Source of the DNA: an uncultured Collinsella sp.
GTDB lineage: Bacteria; Actinomycetota; Coriobacteriia; Coriobacteriales; Coriobacteriaceae
NCBI GenBank assembly: GCA_902470895.1
Contig: CABRID010000018.1
Coordinates: 1-25,310, forward strand
Direction: 5' to 3'
DNA: 25,310 bases
Below the pieces are notes generated by a model. The model ran no database searches. It was given only the letters and a program-made list of their open reading frames with translations, and had not been told where the DNA came from. The number at the start of each line of letters is the position of its first letter. Within the stretch, counting starts at the first letter, position 1. This document shows, in pieces, positions 5,270 to 13,504 of the stretch. The translations under genes and the position numbers were made by a program.

Positions 5270-7120
5270 CTAGAACTCAATCTCGTCAAAGTCAAAAGCT
5301 TTCAAAGTGAGTCCAACGAGCTTGTCTGTGCGCTCCTGAATCTGCTCGCTGGTCCAGGTATCCGTGTTTACCAACTCGTCGTTCAGGTTCAACCCGTTGC
5401 GGTATCCGACGTTCGCCCCGTTCGCATCCTTGCGGTCTCGCTTGGTCACAAAGGGCATGTTGCTCAGCTTTGAGTTATATCCGGTGATAGTCAGATTTCC
5501 AAGCGTATGAACCTGCTTCTCCTGCACCTCAATCGCCCTGGAAACGTCGCCGTCCGCAACCATCTTCACCCATTCGTCGGGAATGTTCTTACCTTGGGGA
5601 AAGATGTGCTCGATTGTCCAAACGTAGTTTCCGGAGTCATATCGATCCCAAAGTGGCTTCATCTCCTTCGTAACGCTCGGTGATGCAATAACGGTCAGGA
5701 TGTAGCGCGTCATATCGGGATTGACATCGTAAATCGGCCCTTCAAGACGTTCTTTGAAGGAAGCGTCACTGGCAGACACGTCGACGAGGCGCTTCTTGAT
5801 GTATTCCGCGGCCGCAATGCCCTTGAGACCCTCGCTTTCGAGGCTCTCGCAAATACTGATGAAGAGCCTCTCCAGGTCACGCGTGGGAGGCGTATCGGTA
5901 AGGTTGCGTCGGACAAAGAAGCAGACAAGGAGCTTAACAAGAAGCGCGAGGGTTTCATCTTTTAGCTCCAACTGGTCCTGCTTCTTGAAAAGGAACAGCA
6001 GCATCAGGTAAGATGCGACGCCCTGCGCTCTCGAAAGCTCCAAAAGCTGATGCGAAAGCTCGGAATCCGGGCTCTCTTGATCGAGCCCAATGATCTTCGA
6101 GTAGAGTGCGGAATTCTCGGTCAGCTCGTCCAACACCTTAAGGGCGCCGTCATCGGCTTCCATCCGCTTCTCGTAGATTTTCAGAAGGTTGGAACGCGTG
6201 GCAACGGAACCGAGGGGGAGTTGGGAACCTGATTCGCCGATAAATGGCTTATTTACCTCCCGGCGGAAGGCATCGTAGTTCTGGCGGAAGAAGCGCTCCT
6301 GCGTCTTGTAGTCATCGCCGAGATTGCGGAGCACTTCCTGCCAGCGTTCAAAGTAATAGTCGAGCCGTCCGTCATCCACCCCGGCAACCTTGCCGAGAAG
6401 CATGTTTTTGATGAGGTCAACGGCGCTCAAGGGGACACCGCGGTTGTTAAGGGACGCGAACAGGGTATAGGCGTCCGCATGGCTATCGACGGTAATCTGG
6501 ACCACGACTGCGGAGCACACCAGCTTGCAGATATCAAGCAGGGCATGAACACATTCGATCCCGCTCCCGTCTTCAACTTCCTCGCCCAATCGATCGTAAA
6601 AATAGTTGAATGCCTTAGACATCTTTCTCAGACCGAGGAACTTCGGCTTTTGCATAACGACGTCTAAACCGATATGTTCCTTCAAGATCCAGCGGTAATC
6701 CTCAAGGTTATGATTCTGAACCTGAGGAATAACGCGCGTCCTCGACTTGTCGGATTTCAGGATAAGGCGATTGCGCAGAGGGCGGACATCGTCCAGCATC
6801 AGGTCATCGTCGATAGAATCCTTATGCTCCATAACGCGAGCGTAGATGGCAGCAAGGAGAAGGCTGAGCGTCGTCAGGCGTTGCTGGCCATCGATGACTT
6901 CATAGTGAATGGTATCCATCTTGGAATTCACAGTCCCGTTCACGACAATAAACGAGCCCAGGAAGTATCCGGCATCGTTTTGGGTGATATCGTCATAGAG
7001 ATTCGCCCAATCGCGCTGATTCCAAGTGTATTCGCGCTGGTAACGAGGAATGTCATAGATTTTTAGCATATCGGTCGACAGAATATTGGCAACCGTTGGG
7101 TCCTCTACGCTATTAATCAT
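5270..7120 (-). CDS. DUF262/DUF1524 (GmrSD-like) protein
   Basis: The 616-residue protein joins an N-terminal DUF262 domain (IPRYQREYTW at 24-33, VIDGQQRLTT around 75-85) to a C-terminal DUF1524 domain (IEHIFPQ at 503-509 with His505, LGNLT at 540-544, then YNSKLSN). DUF262 uses a DGQQR motif for nucleotide hydrolysis, and DUF1524 is a His-Me-finger nuclease. This is the layout of GmrSD-type type IV restriction enzymes, which cut modified phage DNA, but many single-gene members are untested. A TTG at 7135 overlaps the GAAAGGA ribosome binding site. ATG at 7120 lies 6 nt after that site and fits best; ATG at 7123 is the alternative. The gene stands alone between tRNA loci, with repeats downstream and no methylase nearby. 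Base composition seems less GC-rich than its neighbours by eye. Confidence 0.88.
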   Translation of the reverse strand: MINSVEDPTVANILSTDMLKIYDIPRYQREYTWNQRDWANLYDDITQNDAGYFLGSFIVVNGTVNSKMDTIHYEVIDGQQRLTTLSLLLAAIYARVMEHKDSIDDDLMLDDVRPLRNRLILKSDKSRTRVIPQVQNHNLEDYRWILKEHIGLDVVMQKPKFLGLRKMSKAFNYFYDRLGEEVEDGSGIECVHALLDICKLVCSAVVVQITVDSHADAYTLFASLNNRGVPLSAVDLIKNMLLGKVAGVDDGRLDYYFERWQEVLRNLGDDYKTQERFFRQNYDAFRREVNKPFIGESGSQLPLGSVATRSNLLKIYEKRMEADDGALKVLDELTENSALYSKIIGLDQESPDSELSHQLLELSRAQGVASYLMLLFLFKKQDQLELKDETLALLVKLLVCFFVRRNLTDTPPTRDLERLFISICESLESEGLKGIAAAEYIKKRLVDVSASDASFKERLEGPIYDVNPDMTRYILTVIASPSVTKEMKPLWDRYDSGNYVWTIEHIFPQGKNIPDEWVKMVADGDVSRAIEVQEKQVHTLGNLTITGYNSKLSNMPFVTKRDRKDANGANVGYRNGLNLNDELVNTDTWTSEQIQERTDKLVGLTLKAFDFDEIEF

Positions 7121-7481
7121 CATGAGTCCTTTCAATCACCTTGCTCACAAACGACGGGAAATCCTTGTCGCCCTTGACTTCTCGCGCCGAATTAAATCTA
7201 GACTATAGTAATACCCATGGGCTACAGGAAAGAGCGCCGCGCACGGCGCGCGATCTTTCGAGAGGCAGCATCGGAGCTCTCGGCACCTTGGTCACTTTCC
7301 ACCCTATCCCAGTTGGAGAAACAAAGCCCAAAACTCTAATGGAGACAGCAACTGTAAGCTTTGCTTTTCCTGCTTCGTTGCACGCATTTATGGACATTGG
7401 ACATCGGTCACAAAACACACATAAATGCAATTCCGATTTAATTGTTGCATGTTTGTTGCATGAGCTGTTGCATGAAAATGC
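7121..7481. other. non-coding stretch upstream of DUF262 gene
   Basis: I see no convincing gene. A TATAGT lies near 7202-7207 on the minus strand but without a good -35. The only clear pattern is TGTTGCATG repeated at 7443, 7454 and 7466, that is at 11- and 12-nt steps, close to one helical turn. It might be a regulator site or may reflect AT-rich chance. Confidence 0.4.
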
Positions 7482-7507
7482 AAAATCGGGAGCCATACGG
7501 CCCCCGA
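7482..7507 (-). terminator. terminator after tRNA-Thr(TGT)
   Basis: A 9-bp stem TCGGGGGCC/GGCTCCCGA (one G-U) with loop GTAT at 7486-7507, followed on the minus strand by TTTTGCATTTTC. It lies 14 nt past the tRNA end. Confidence 0.88.
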
Positions 7508-7521
7508 CCTGCGAAAACTCA

Positions 7522-7596
7522 TGGAGCCAGTGACAGGAATCGAACCTGCAACCCACTGATTACAAATCAGTTGCGCTACCGTTGCGCCACACTGGC
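7522..7596 (-). tRNA. tRNA-Thr (TGT anticodon)
   Basis: Acceptor GCCAGTG/CACTGGC, D-stem GCGC/GCGC, anticodon stem ACTGA/TCAGT with loop TTTGTAA (anticodon TGT), T-arm loop TTCGATT, discriminator T and encoded CCA. It has its own promoter and terminator. Bases 7545-7573, covering the anticodon arm to the T-stem, are duplicated at 7753-7781. Confidence 0.97.
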
Positions 7597-7626
7597 ACAC
7601 TTGGCGCTTTCACGCGAAGCCAGTTA

Positions 7627-7655
7627 AGAATAAAGGAATTGCGGACGAGGCGCAA
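7627..7655 (-). promoter_or_regulatory. candidate tRNA-Thr promoter
   Basis: TTGCGC (7650-7655) and TATTCT (7627-7632) with a 17-nt spacer, about 30 nt upstream of the tRNA 5' end. Both boxes match the consensus only partly. Confidence 0.5.
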
Positions 7656-7689
7656 CAGACCCTTTGACCGACCACATCTCAAAACCCTT

Positions 7690-7745
7690 CGTCAGAACGA
7701 ATAGTTTTATCTGTTCGCCAGAACCAAAAACTATTCGTTTTGGCG
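7690..7745. repeat. 19-nt inverted repeat, 18-nt loop
   Basis: Arms 7690-7708 and 7727-7745 match at 17 of 19 positions. The loop itself holds GTTC/GAAC around GCCA. It sits between rae1 and tRNA-Thr. No T-tract follows on the minus strand, so a terminator role for rae1 is doubtful. Confidence 0.75.
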
Positions 7746-7752
7746 AGGCCGG

Positions 7753-7781
7753 CCTGCAACCCACTGATTACAAACCAGTTG
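7753..7781 (-). pseudogene. 29-nt tRNA-Thr fragment, possible att remnant
   Basis: These bases match 7545-7573 of tRNA-Thr(TGT) at 28 of 29 positions, in the same orientation. The single change is in the anticodon stem (T at 7567, C at 7775). Outside this block the sequences diverge at once. Partial tRNA copies of this kind are typical of integrase attachment sites, though no integrase is nearby. Confidence 0.7.
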
Positions 7782-7820
7782 GTTGGTCAATCGAGAAAGC
7801 AGCCCCCATTGAAGGTCTAC

Positions 7821-8498
7821 CTACCTCCCGCGCAGGGCCTTGAGCTTGGCCAGCACCTCGGGGCTCAGGCGGCTGCCCAGGGTCATCTTGATCTGCGGAG
7901 CTTCCTCTGCCTCGTGAACGTCGTTATCGATCTGCTTGATCTCGTCCACCAGCATGCGGCTCGAGATGCGCGTGACGCCCTTGCCCATGACGACGGCTTG
8001 GATCGTGCCGTCGCTCGATACCACTGAGCACGCGCGGCCTTCCTCGCGTGCCTCGATGCAGAGCTTCTGCACCACGGTATCGGCCGATACGCCCGTCGGC
8101 GAAAACTCGATACGCACGCCACGGGCCGGCAGGTTGGGGCGCTCGCTGGAGATATTGCCCGCACCGTCAAACACGATTACGGCCTCGTAGCGGCCCTGGG
8201 CAAACGCGGCAACGTCGTTGATGAGGGCGGTGCGCGCCATATCGTGAACGTCGCTGGAGTATGGATCGTCGGAATGGTCGTAGACGAGCTTTTCGTAGCG
8301 CGGCGTGCAGTGGATCACGTTGTAACCGTCGACCACCAGCAGCTCGGGCTTGTTGGAGTGCACCGTCGAGACTGGGTCGGCGATAGCCTGCGCAAACGCA
8401 TTGCCGCCCACGCCATAGGTCGCAGCCGAAACAATCGGCTTGGCCGAGCCCTCGCCAAAGCGCTTGGCCTTGGACTTGGCGCGGTTCTTCTTGGACAT
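7821..8498 (-). CDS. NYN-domain ribonuclease, Rae1/YacP family
   Basis: The 225-residue protein has the NYN (PIN-like) nuclease fold: VVDGYNVIH (55-63) with the first acidic residue, IVFDGAGN near 118-125, SPTGVSADTVVQKL near 142, and a VVSSDGTIQAVV stretch near 168. Bacillus YacP/Rae1 is a ribosome-associated mRNA endonuclease, and its gene also lies next to rlmB and cysS. The first 20 residues are Lys/Arg-rich, and a C-terminal helix may bind RNA. It starts 3 nt after the rlmB stop, with GGGGAGGAG in the end of rlmB as ribosome binding site, so the two are co-translated. The exact target here is unknown. Confidence 0.88.
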   Translation of the reverse strand: MSKKNRAKSKAKRFGEGSAKPIVSAATYGVGGNAFAQAIADPVSTVHSNKPELLVVDGYNVIHCTPRYEKLVYDHSDDPYSSDVHDMARTALINDVAAFAQGRYEAVIVFDGAGNISSERPNLPARGVRIEFSPTGVSADTVVQKLCIEAREEGRACSVVSSDGTIQAVVMGKGVTRISSRMLVDEIKQIDNDVHEAEEAPQIKMTLGSRLSPEVLAKLKALRGR

Positions 8499-8501
8499 GT
8501 G

Positions 8502-9416
8502 CTACTCCTCCCCCATGAGCTCGCCGGCGTTGCGACGCAGCCACTCAAAGCACAGCGCCGTGGTCGCCTGGGCAACATTGAGGCTCTCGGTCATGCCGCG
8601 CTGGGGAAGCTTGGTCAAAAAGTCGCATTTCTCGAGCACCAGGCGCGAGATGCCGTCGCCCTCGGAACCCATGACAAGCGCCACGCGGCCCTCGAAGGGA
8701 GCATCCCAGCAACTGCCCTCGGCGTGCTCGGAGGCACCGCCCACCCAAAAGCCAGCGGCCTTGAGGTCATCGAGCGCACGGGCGATATTGGGAACCTGAG
8801 CGATGGGCAGATGCATGACGGCGCCGGCAGAAGTCTTGTAGCTGCCGACGGTCACACCGGCGGCGCGCTTGTTGGCGACGACGACGCCCGCCGCGCCCAC
8901 GACCTCGGCGGAGCGCGCGATCGCACCAAAGTTGCCATCGTCGGTCACATGGTCGAGCACGACGACAAGCGCAGGTCCGTCACCCGCGCGGTCGAGAATA
9001 TCGGCGACATCGGCATAGGGGAAGTTGCCAACCTCGAGCGCAATGCCCTGGTGAGCGCCATGGCTCGACAGCGCATCGAGCTGCGCGCGCGGCACATACT
9101 TAATGCGGACGCCTGCAGCGTTGAGGTCGTCGACCAGGCGCGACAAGGCGGCATCGCGCTCCCCGCCCTCGGCAATAAGCGCGCACTTGATGGGAAAACC
9201 AGTGCGTAGCGCCTCGGCAGCAGCACGGCGACCTTCGATAAACTCGCCCTTGGGAGCCTGAACGTTGTCGCGGTTGCGATCGCGCTGCGGACGTGCGGCC
9301 TGGGCGCGATCGCGCTGGCCCTTGGGAGCGGCAGCGCGGTCATTGCGGCGAATCGGACGCGAGCCAGAAGCAGCCTGCTTGCCGCCACGAGGCGCACGCT
9401 TGCGATTGTCGGCCAT
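8502..9416 (-). CDS. rlmB: 23S rRNA (guanosine-2'-O-)-methyltransferase RlmB
   Basis: A SpoU (SPOUT) family 2'-O-methyltransferase of 304 residues. RlmB methylates G2251 of 23S rRNA (E. coli numbering) using S-adenosylmethionine. An N-terminal Arg/Lys/Ala-rich tail (about 1-55) precedes the substrate-binding domain, which opens with GEFIEGRRAAAEAL. The three SpoU motifs are intact: DHVTDDGNFGAIARSAE (155-171), LVMGSEGDGIS (247-257) and LPQRGMTESLNVAQA (270-284), the last with the knot that binds the cofactor. An in-frame TTG at 9437 precedes the AGGAGGT, while ATG at 9416 follows it by 7 nt, so I start at 9416. The basic tail is common in actinobacterial members. It is followed at once by rae1. 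Confidence 0.94.
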   Translation of the reverse strand: MADNRKRAPRGGKQAASGSRPIRRNDRAAAPKGQRDRAQAARPQRDRNRDNVQAPKGEFIEGRRAAAEALRTGFPIKCALIAEGGERDAALSRLVDDLNAAGVRIKYVPRAQLDALSSHGAHQGIALEVGNFPYADVADILDRAGDGPALVVVLDHVTDDGNFGAIARSAEVVGAAGVVVANKRAAGVTVGSYKTSAGAVMHLPIAQVPNIARALDDLKAAGFWVGGASEHAEGSCWDAPFEGRVALVMGSEGDGISRLVLEKCDFLTKLPQRGMTESLNVAQATTALCFEWLRRNAGELMGEE

Positions 9417-9448
9417 AAAGCGACCTCCTAAATACAACTATCAAACGA

Positions 9449-9490
9449 AACAAAATAAACGACCGCCCATGAATATTAATTCGGGCGGTC
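9449..9490 (-). terminator. hairpin between cysS and rlmB
   Basis: GACCGCCC (9461-9468) and GGGCGGTC (9483-9490) form a perfect 8-bp stem with a 14-nt AT-rich loop, followed on the minus strand by GTTTATTTTGTTT. It would reduce or end transcription from cysS into rlmB, implying either a separate rlmB promoter or partial read-through. Confidence 0.7.
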
Positions 9491-9494
9491 GGTA

Positions 9495-9596
9495 CGGGTT
9501 TTCCAAGTGCCCGAGATTGCCGTGAAAGAGGAGCGACGCGTACTTGAGTACGCGAGCGACGGTTTGAACGGCAAGGTCGGGTGCTTGGGAAACCCG
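9495..9596. repeat. long imperfect inverted repeat after cysS
   Basis: Arms 9495-9523 and 9568-9596 (29 nt each) match at 24 of 29 positions. Two of the mismatches can pair as G-U. Inside is a perfect hairpin CGCGTAC-TTGA-GTACGCG (9537-9554). The outer arm starts 7 nt after the cysS stop. No T-tract follows, so it differs from the terminator next to it. It may be a mobile intergenic repeat or a structured RNA. Confidence 0.8.
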
Positions 9597-9602
9597 CGGG
9601 GA

Positions 9603-11069
9603 TTAGAGAGATTTGATACGAGTGCCGGCGGCGGTATCTTCAATCGTCAGGCCCAGGTCCTTGAGCTGGTCGCGGATGGCGTCGGCCAGATCCCAGTTCT
9701 TGGCGGCACGGGCCTCGGCGCGGGCCTCGAGAATCTTGGCAGCAGCCTCGTCCACGTCGTCGCCCGTGTAGGCGACCAGGCCGGCGGCAACGCCCAGCAG
9801 GCCCAGCGGCAGCTCGACCTTGGGCTCGGGAAGCTCGACGCCAAACGTATCGAGCAGCTCGACCAGCGTATCGGCGGCGGCCAGGGCAGCGGCCTTGTCG
9901 GCAGCATCGCCCGCCTGCTCCAGGTACTGGTTGCACTCGGTCACAAAGCCAAAGACAGCACCCATGGCACCGGCGGTGTTAAAGTCGTCATCCATGCACT
10001 CCTTAAAGGTGGTGCGGGTCTCGGCGGCCTTGGCGGCAAACGCCTCGGCAGCCGCTTCGTCGGCATCAGCCGTCGCGTGGTTCGCGGCCCAACGCAGGTT
10101 CTCGACCGTACCGGCGATACGCGTGAGCGAGTTCTCGGCACCCTCCAGGCGCTCCCAAGAAAAGTCGAGCGGCGAGCGATAGCTCGTCTGCAGTATCAGC
10201 AGGCGCAGGGCGGCAGCGGAGTGCTGCTCGAGGACCTCGGCCAGCGTAAAGAAGTTGCCGAGCGACTTGGACATCTTCTCGCCGTCTACCAGCAGCATGC
10301 CCGTGTGCATCCAGGTGTTGGAGAAGCCCTGGTGCCAGGCGCAGGTGGCCTGGGCGCACTCGTTCTCGTGATGCGGGAAGGCAAGGTCGGAGCCGCCGCC
10401 GTGGATGTCGATCGGAGTACCCAGGTAGCGATGCACCATGGCGGCGCACTCGGTGTGCCAACCGGGACGGCCCTCGCCCCAGGGGCTCGGCCAGCTGGGC
10501 TCGCCGGGCTTGGCGGCCTTCCACAGGGCAAAGTCGAGCGGGTCGTTCTTGTCCTCGTTCTCCTCGATGCGCGCGCCAACCATAAGGTCGTCGATGTTGC
10601 GGCCCGAGACCTGACCATAGTTGGGATCGCTGCGCACGGCAAAGTACACGTCGCCGTTATCGGCTGCGTAAGCGTGGCCCTGCTCGATAAGCGTCTTGAT
10701 CATGGCGATCATGGGGCCGATCTCCTTGGTGGCGCGGGGGCGCACATCGGGATCGAGCACGTTGGCGGCGCGCATGACGCCGATGAACTTGTCGGAGAAC
10801 TCCGTCGCGACCTCGGCGGCCGTACGGCCCTGCTCGTTGGCGCGCTTGATGATCTTGTCGTCGACATCGGTGAGGTTCTGGGCGAACGTGACCTCGTAGC
10901 CGCTCGCGATGAGCCAGCGACGAATCACGTCAAAGCTGATGAACGTGCGGGCATTGCCGATGTGGATGTTGTCGTAGACCGTGGGGCCGCACACGTACAT
11001 GCGGACCTTGCCGGACTCGATGGGCTGGAACTCTTCCTTTTTATGGGTAGCGCTGTTATAGATACGCAT
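9603..11069 (-). CDS. cysS: cysteinyl-tRNA synthetase
   Basis: CysRS is a monomeric class I synthetase that charges tRNA-Cys. The 488-residue protein has the HIGH-type motif HIGN (36-39), the KMSKS loop (265-269) and the zinc ligands expected for the family (Cys27, Cys208, His233, Glu237). The VCGPTVYD and FPHHENECAQ blocks are typical. The C-terminal part (about 330-488) is the helical DALR and anticodon-binding region. AAGGAG in the end of ispF lies about 6 nt before the ATG, and the gap from the ispF stop is 3 nt. The order ispD-ispF-cysS-rlmB is shared with Bacillus-type genomes. Confidence 0.98.
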   Translation of the reverse strand: MRIYNSATHKKEEFQPIESGKVRMYVCGPTVYDNIHIGNARTFISFDVIRRWLIASGYEVTFAQNLTDVDDKIIKRANEQGRTAAEVATEFSDKFIGVMRAANVLDPDVRPRATKEIGPMIAMIKTLIEQGHAYAADNGDVYFAVRSDPNYGQVSGRNIDDLMVGARIEENEDKNDPLDFALWKAAKPGEPSWPSPWGEGRPGWHTECAAMVHRYLGTPIDIHGGGSDLAFPHHENECAQATCAWHQGFSNTWMHTGMLLVDGEKMSKSLGNFFTLAEVLEQHSAAALRLLILQTSYRSPLDFSWERLEGAENSLTRIAGTVENLRWAANHATADADEAAAEAFAAKAAETRTTFKECMDDDFNTAGAMGAVFGFVTECNQYLEQAGDAADKAAALAAADTLVELLDTFGVELPEPKVELPLGLLGVAAGLVAYTGDDVDEAAAKILEARAEARAAKNWDLADAIRDQLKDLGLTIEDTAAGTRIKSL

Positions 11070-11072
11070 TCG

Positions 11073-11567
11073 TTACTCCTTAACGGTTTTCTGTAGCAGG
11101 CAGACGGCCCAGGCGCCGATTCCCTCGCCCTGGCCTTCCCAACCGAGCTTTTCGGTCGTAGTGGCGGCGACGCCCACGTTTTCGACGTCAACGCCCAGGG
11201 CATGGGCAAGGTTGGCGCGCATGGCATCGCGGTGCGGGGTGATCTTGGGTTGCTGACAGGCAATGGTGCAATCGGCATCGACAAACTCGAAGCCCAGCTC
11301 GCGCGCATAGCCCATCACGCGAGCGAGCAGCACCATCGAATCAGCACCCTCATAGGCGGGGTCGGTATCGGGGAATAGCTTGCCGATGTCTCCCCCGCGG
11401 CAGGCGCCCAGAATGGCGTCGGCCAAGGCGTGCGCGAGCACATCGGCATCCGAGTGGCCCAGCAGGCCACGCTCGTAGGGAATATCGACACCGCCGATGA
11501 TACATCGACGCCCCTCCACCAGACGGTGAACGTCGTAGCCATGGCCAATGCGCAGGTTACTGAACAT
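11073..11567 (-). CDS. ispF: 2-C-methyl-D-erythritol 2,4-cyclodiphosphate synthase
   Basis: IspF cyclises CDP-ME 2-phosphate to MEcPP with release of CMP in the MEP isoprenoid pathway. The 164-residue protein shows GHGYDVHRL (9-17; metal ligands Asp and His), GHSDADVLAHAL with the second His ligand, GDIGKLFPDTDP, and the C-terminal TTTEKLGWEGQGEGIGAWA block. I start at ATG 11567 (MFSNLRIGHG). It overlaps the end of ispD by 11 nt, and AGAGGA lies upstream inside ispD. A longer frame upstream would add 11 residues with no family match. It probably forms a trimer, as in the family. Confidence 0.97.
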   Translation of the reverse strand: MFSNLRIGHGYDVHRLVEGRRCIIGGVDIPYERGLLGHSDADVLAHALADAILGACRGGDIGKLFPDTDPAYEGADSMVLLARVMGYARELGFEFVDADCTIACQQPKITPHRDAMRANLAHALGVDVENVGVAATTTEKLGWEGQGEGIGAWAVCLLQKTVKE

Positions 11568-12285
11568 GGGGAAGGTCCTCTCCCTCGGCCATGCGGCCAA
11601 GCAGAATCGCGGTTACGGGACGCAAGTCCTCGGGCACTGTCACCTTAAGGTTATCGCGCGGGCTCTGGACGCAGCGGACGCGTCCTCCCATGCGCTCGAC
11701 CAGCGACGAATCATCGGTGCCGATAAAGCCCTCGGCAATGGCTGCAGCGTGGGCGCGCTTCATGGCGTCGACACTAAAGATCTGCGGCGTCTGCGCGGCC
11801 CAGTAGAGCTCACGCGGCGGCGTCTCGACGATGTTGTCGCCATCGACGATCTTGAGCGTGTCGATCGCGGGCTGACCACACACGACACCGTCGAGAGCAC
11901 GGTCGCTCACGAGCACGTCGATAGCGTGGTCGATGGCCTCGGTCGTAATGAGCGGACGAGCGCCATCGTGAATGGCGACGTATTCAAAGCCCGCCGGAAC
12001 CGCATGCACGCCGGCACGGGTGGAATCCTGACGGGTATCGCCGGCATCGGCAAAGCTGATGGGCGTGTCATAGTCAAACGGGTCGATGGCTAGGCGGCGC
12101 ATCTCGGCACGGCGCTCGGCAGGACACACCACCACAATGTGGCCGACCTTGTCGCTACGATCGAACGCGCGGATGGACCAGCTCATAAGCGGACGGCCCG
12201 CTACATTGACGAGCTGCTTGCCACCGGGATTACCAAAGCGCTGGCCGCTGCCACCGGCAACGACCACGGCGCATACGGGCGCCAT
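11557..12285 (-). CDS. ispD: 2-C-methyl-D-erythritol 4-phosphate cytidylyltransferase
   Basis: IspD couples CTP with MEP to give CDP-ME, the step two before IspF. The 242-residue protein has the nucleotidyltransferase signature AVVVAGGSGQRFG followed by GGKQ (6-23), GDTRQDSTRAGV near 83-94, IHDGARPL (about 105-112), AAQTPQIF and the TDDSSLVE block near 200. The ATG shares one base with the disA stop (TAATG), so translation is coupled. Its 3' end overlaps ispF by 11 nt. Together the two adjacent genes supply two steps of the same pathway. Confidence 0.97.
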   Translation of the reverse strand: MAPVCAVVVAGGSGQRFGNPGGKQLVNVAGRPLMSWSIRAFDRSDKVGHIVVVCPAERRAEMRRLAIDPFDYDTPISFADAGDTRQDSTRAGVHAVPAGFEYVAIHDGARPLITTEAIDHAIDVLVSDRALDGVVCGQPAIDTLKIVDGDNIVETPPRELYWAAQTPQIFSVDAMKRAHAAAIAEGFIGTDDSSLVERMGGRVRCVQSPRDNLKVTVPEDLRPVTAILLGRMAEGEDLPHVQ

Positions 12286-13352
12286 TATGCGTTCCCCTGT
12301 TTGGTGCCCTTCATGCGGTACAGGGAGTCCGCAAGAATGGCAGGGTTGTTAACGCCAAAGTCGCCCAGGCGCTCCGGATCCTCGCTGATGTCGTCCATGA
12401 GCTCCTGCAGCGAGCCGTACTCGTCGACGATCTTCTCGGCCACGCCGTCGCGCACGACGGACACGCGCGAAAGCGTGCGCAGGCCCAGCGGCGTCATGAC
12501 GGAGTCCTCGTCCAGGTCGTCGTAACCCAGAACTGCCGCCACGTGCTGCGGGTCGGACAGGTCCTTAGGCGTCATGCGGCTCAGCTCGGCGCGGATCTTC
12601 TCGGCGTTTGCCTCGGAGGAATCGCTTGCGTAGTCGCGGATCATCAAGTCGTATTCGGTATCCATGCTGGAGCCCGCGAGCTGCTCGAGCTGCATCTGCA
12701 CGAGCTTGCCCTGGTTGCCCAGCTTGACAATGCAATCCTTAAGCTCGGTCTTTGCCTGCTGCATGATCTCGAAGCTCGAGAAAATACCGGTAATGTCGGC
12801 GAGCGTGACGTAGTCGTCGAGCTCGAGGGCCGTCAGGCGCAGCAGGGAGCGGTCGAGCGACTGACGGGTAGTCTGGAGCGTGGCGACAAGCTGGTTGACC
12901 GAGCTCATGATGGTGGTGACGGGCTGGATCTCGTAGCTCTTGCCGTGAACGTACACGTTAACGACGGCGCGACGAGCCGAAACCGAGATCACGATGGCGT
13001 CGGTGAGCACCGACATGCGAGCGGCAGTACGGTGACGCATGCCCGTCTCACTCGTGGCAAGCGAGGGATCGGGATTGAGGTGGAAGTTGGCGCGCAGGAT
13101 CTGGGTGAGGTCGCCATCGATAACGATGGCACCGTCCATCTTGGAAAGCTCGAACAGGCGGTTCGAGGTAAACGAAATGTTGAGCGGGAAGCCGTCGTTA
13201 CCGGCAGCGAGCACGTTTTCGGTGTCGCCGACGCAGATAAGGGCACCCAGGTGACCGGCAATGATCATGTCGAGGGCGGTGCGGATCGGCTGGCCAGGTG
13301 CCGTCAGGCGAATGGCCTGTTCCATACGCTTTTGCAGCTCGTTCTTATCCAA
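12285..13352 (-). CDS. disA: diadenylate cyclase DisA
   Basis: DisA makes c-di-AMP from two ATP and scans DNA as an octamer; branched DNA inhibits it. The 355-residue protein has the DAC domain with DGA (73-75) and RHRT (106-109) catalytic motifs, a helical middle (about 150-280), and a C-terminal helix-hairpin-helix region (PLGLRTLSRVSVVRDGVAEK near 288-307). The start is TTG: no ATG or GTG lies in frame upstream before the motif, and GGGAG is 7 nt away. Nearby ATGs are out of frame. It opens the operon disA-ispD-ispF-cysS. The gap to the divergent mntP riboswitch, 13353-13500, must hold its promoter, but I cannot pick one. Confidence 0.96.
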   Translation of the reverse strand: MDKNELQKRMEQAIRLTAPGQPIRTALDMIIAGHLGALICVGDTENVLAAGNDGFPLNISFTSNRLFELSKMDGAIVIDGDLTQILRANFHLNPDPSLATSETGMRHRTAARMSVLTDAIVISVSARRAVVNVYVHGKSYEIQPVTTIMSSVNQLVATLQTTRQSLDRSLLRLTALELDDYVTLADITGIFSSFEIMQQAKTELKDCIVKLGNQGKLVQMQLEQLAGSSMDTEYDLMIRDYASDSSEANAEKIRAELSRMTPKDLSDPQHVAAVLGYDDLDEDSVMTPLGLRTLSRVSVVRDGVAEKIVDEYGSLQELMDDISEDPERLGDFGVNNPAILADSLYRMKGTKQGNA

Positions 13353-13504
13353 GGCATCGCTCCCATCGTATACGCTCCATAAACGTCAATAAGTTTCTCA
13401 CGGTTTGCCCCTGTGACGCCCGCAAAATCCGATGCTTACAGAATGAGCGAACACAGCTGAGAGCCCCAATCCAAATGAGCTGCTTATGTGGTAGCATCGG
13501 GATT

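Noticed and set aside
7141..7627. Short frames of 60-130 codons on both strands around tRNA-Thr
   Set aside because: They read through the tRNA gene or its terminator; the peptide containing RNRTCNPLITNQL is a classic tRNA-antisense artefact.
9507..11096. 529-codon plus-strand frame opposite cysS
   Set aside because: Antisense shadow; starts inside the inverted repeat with no ribosome binding site.
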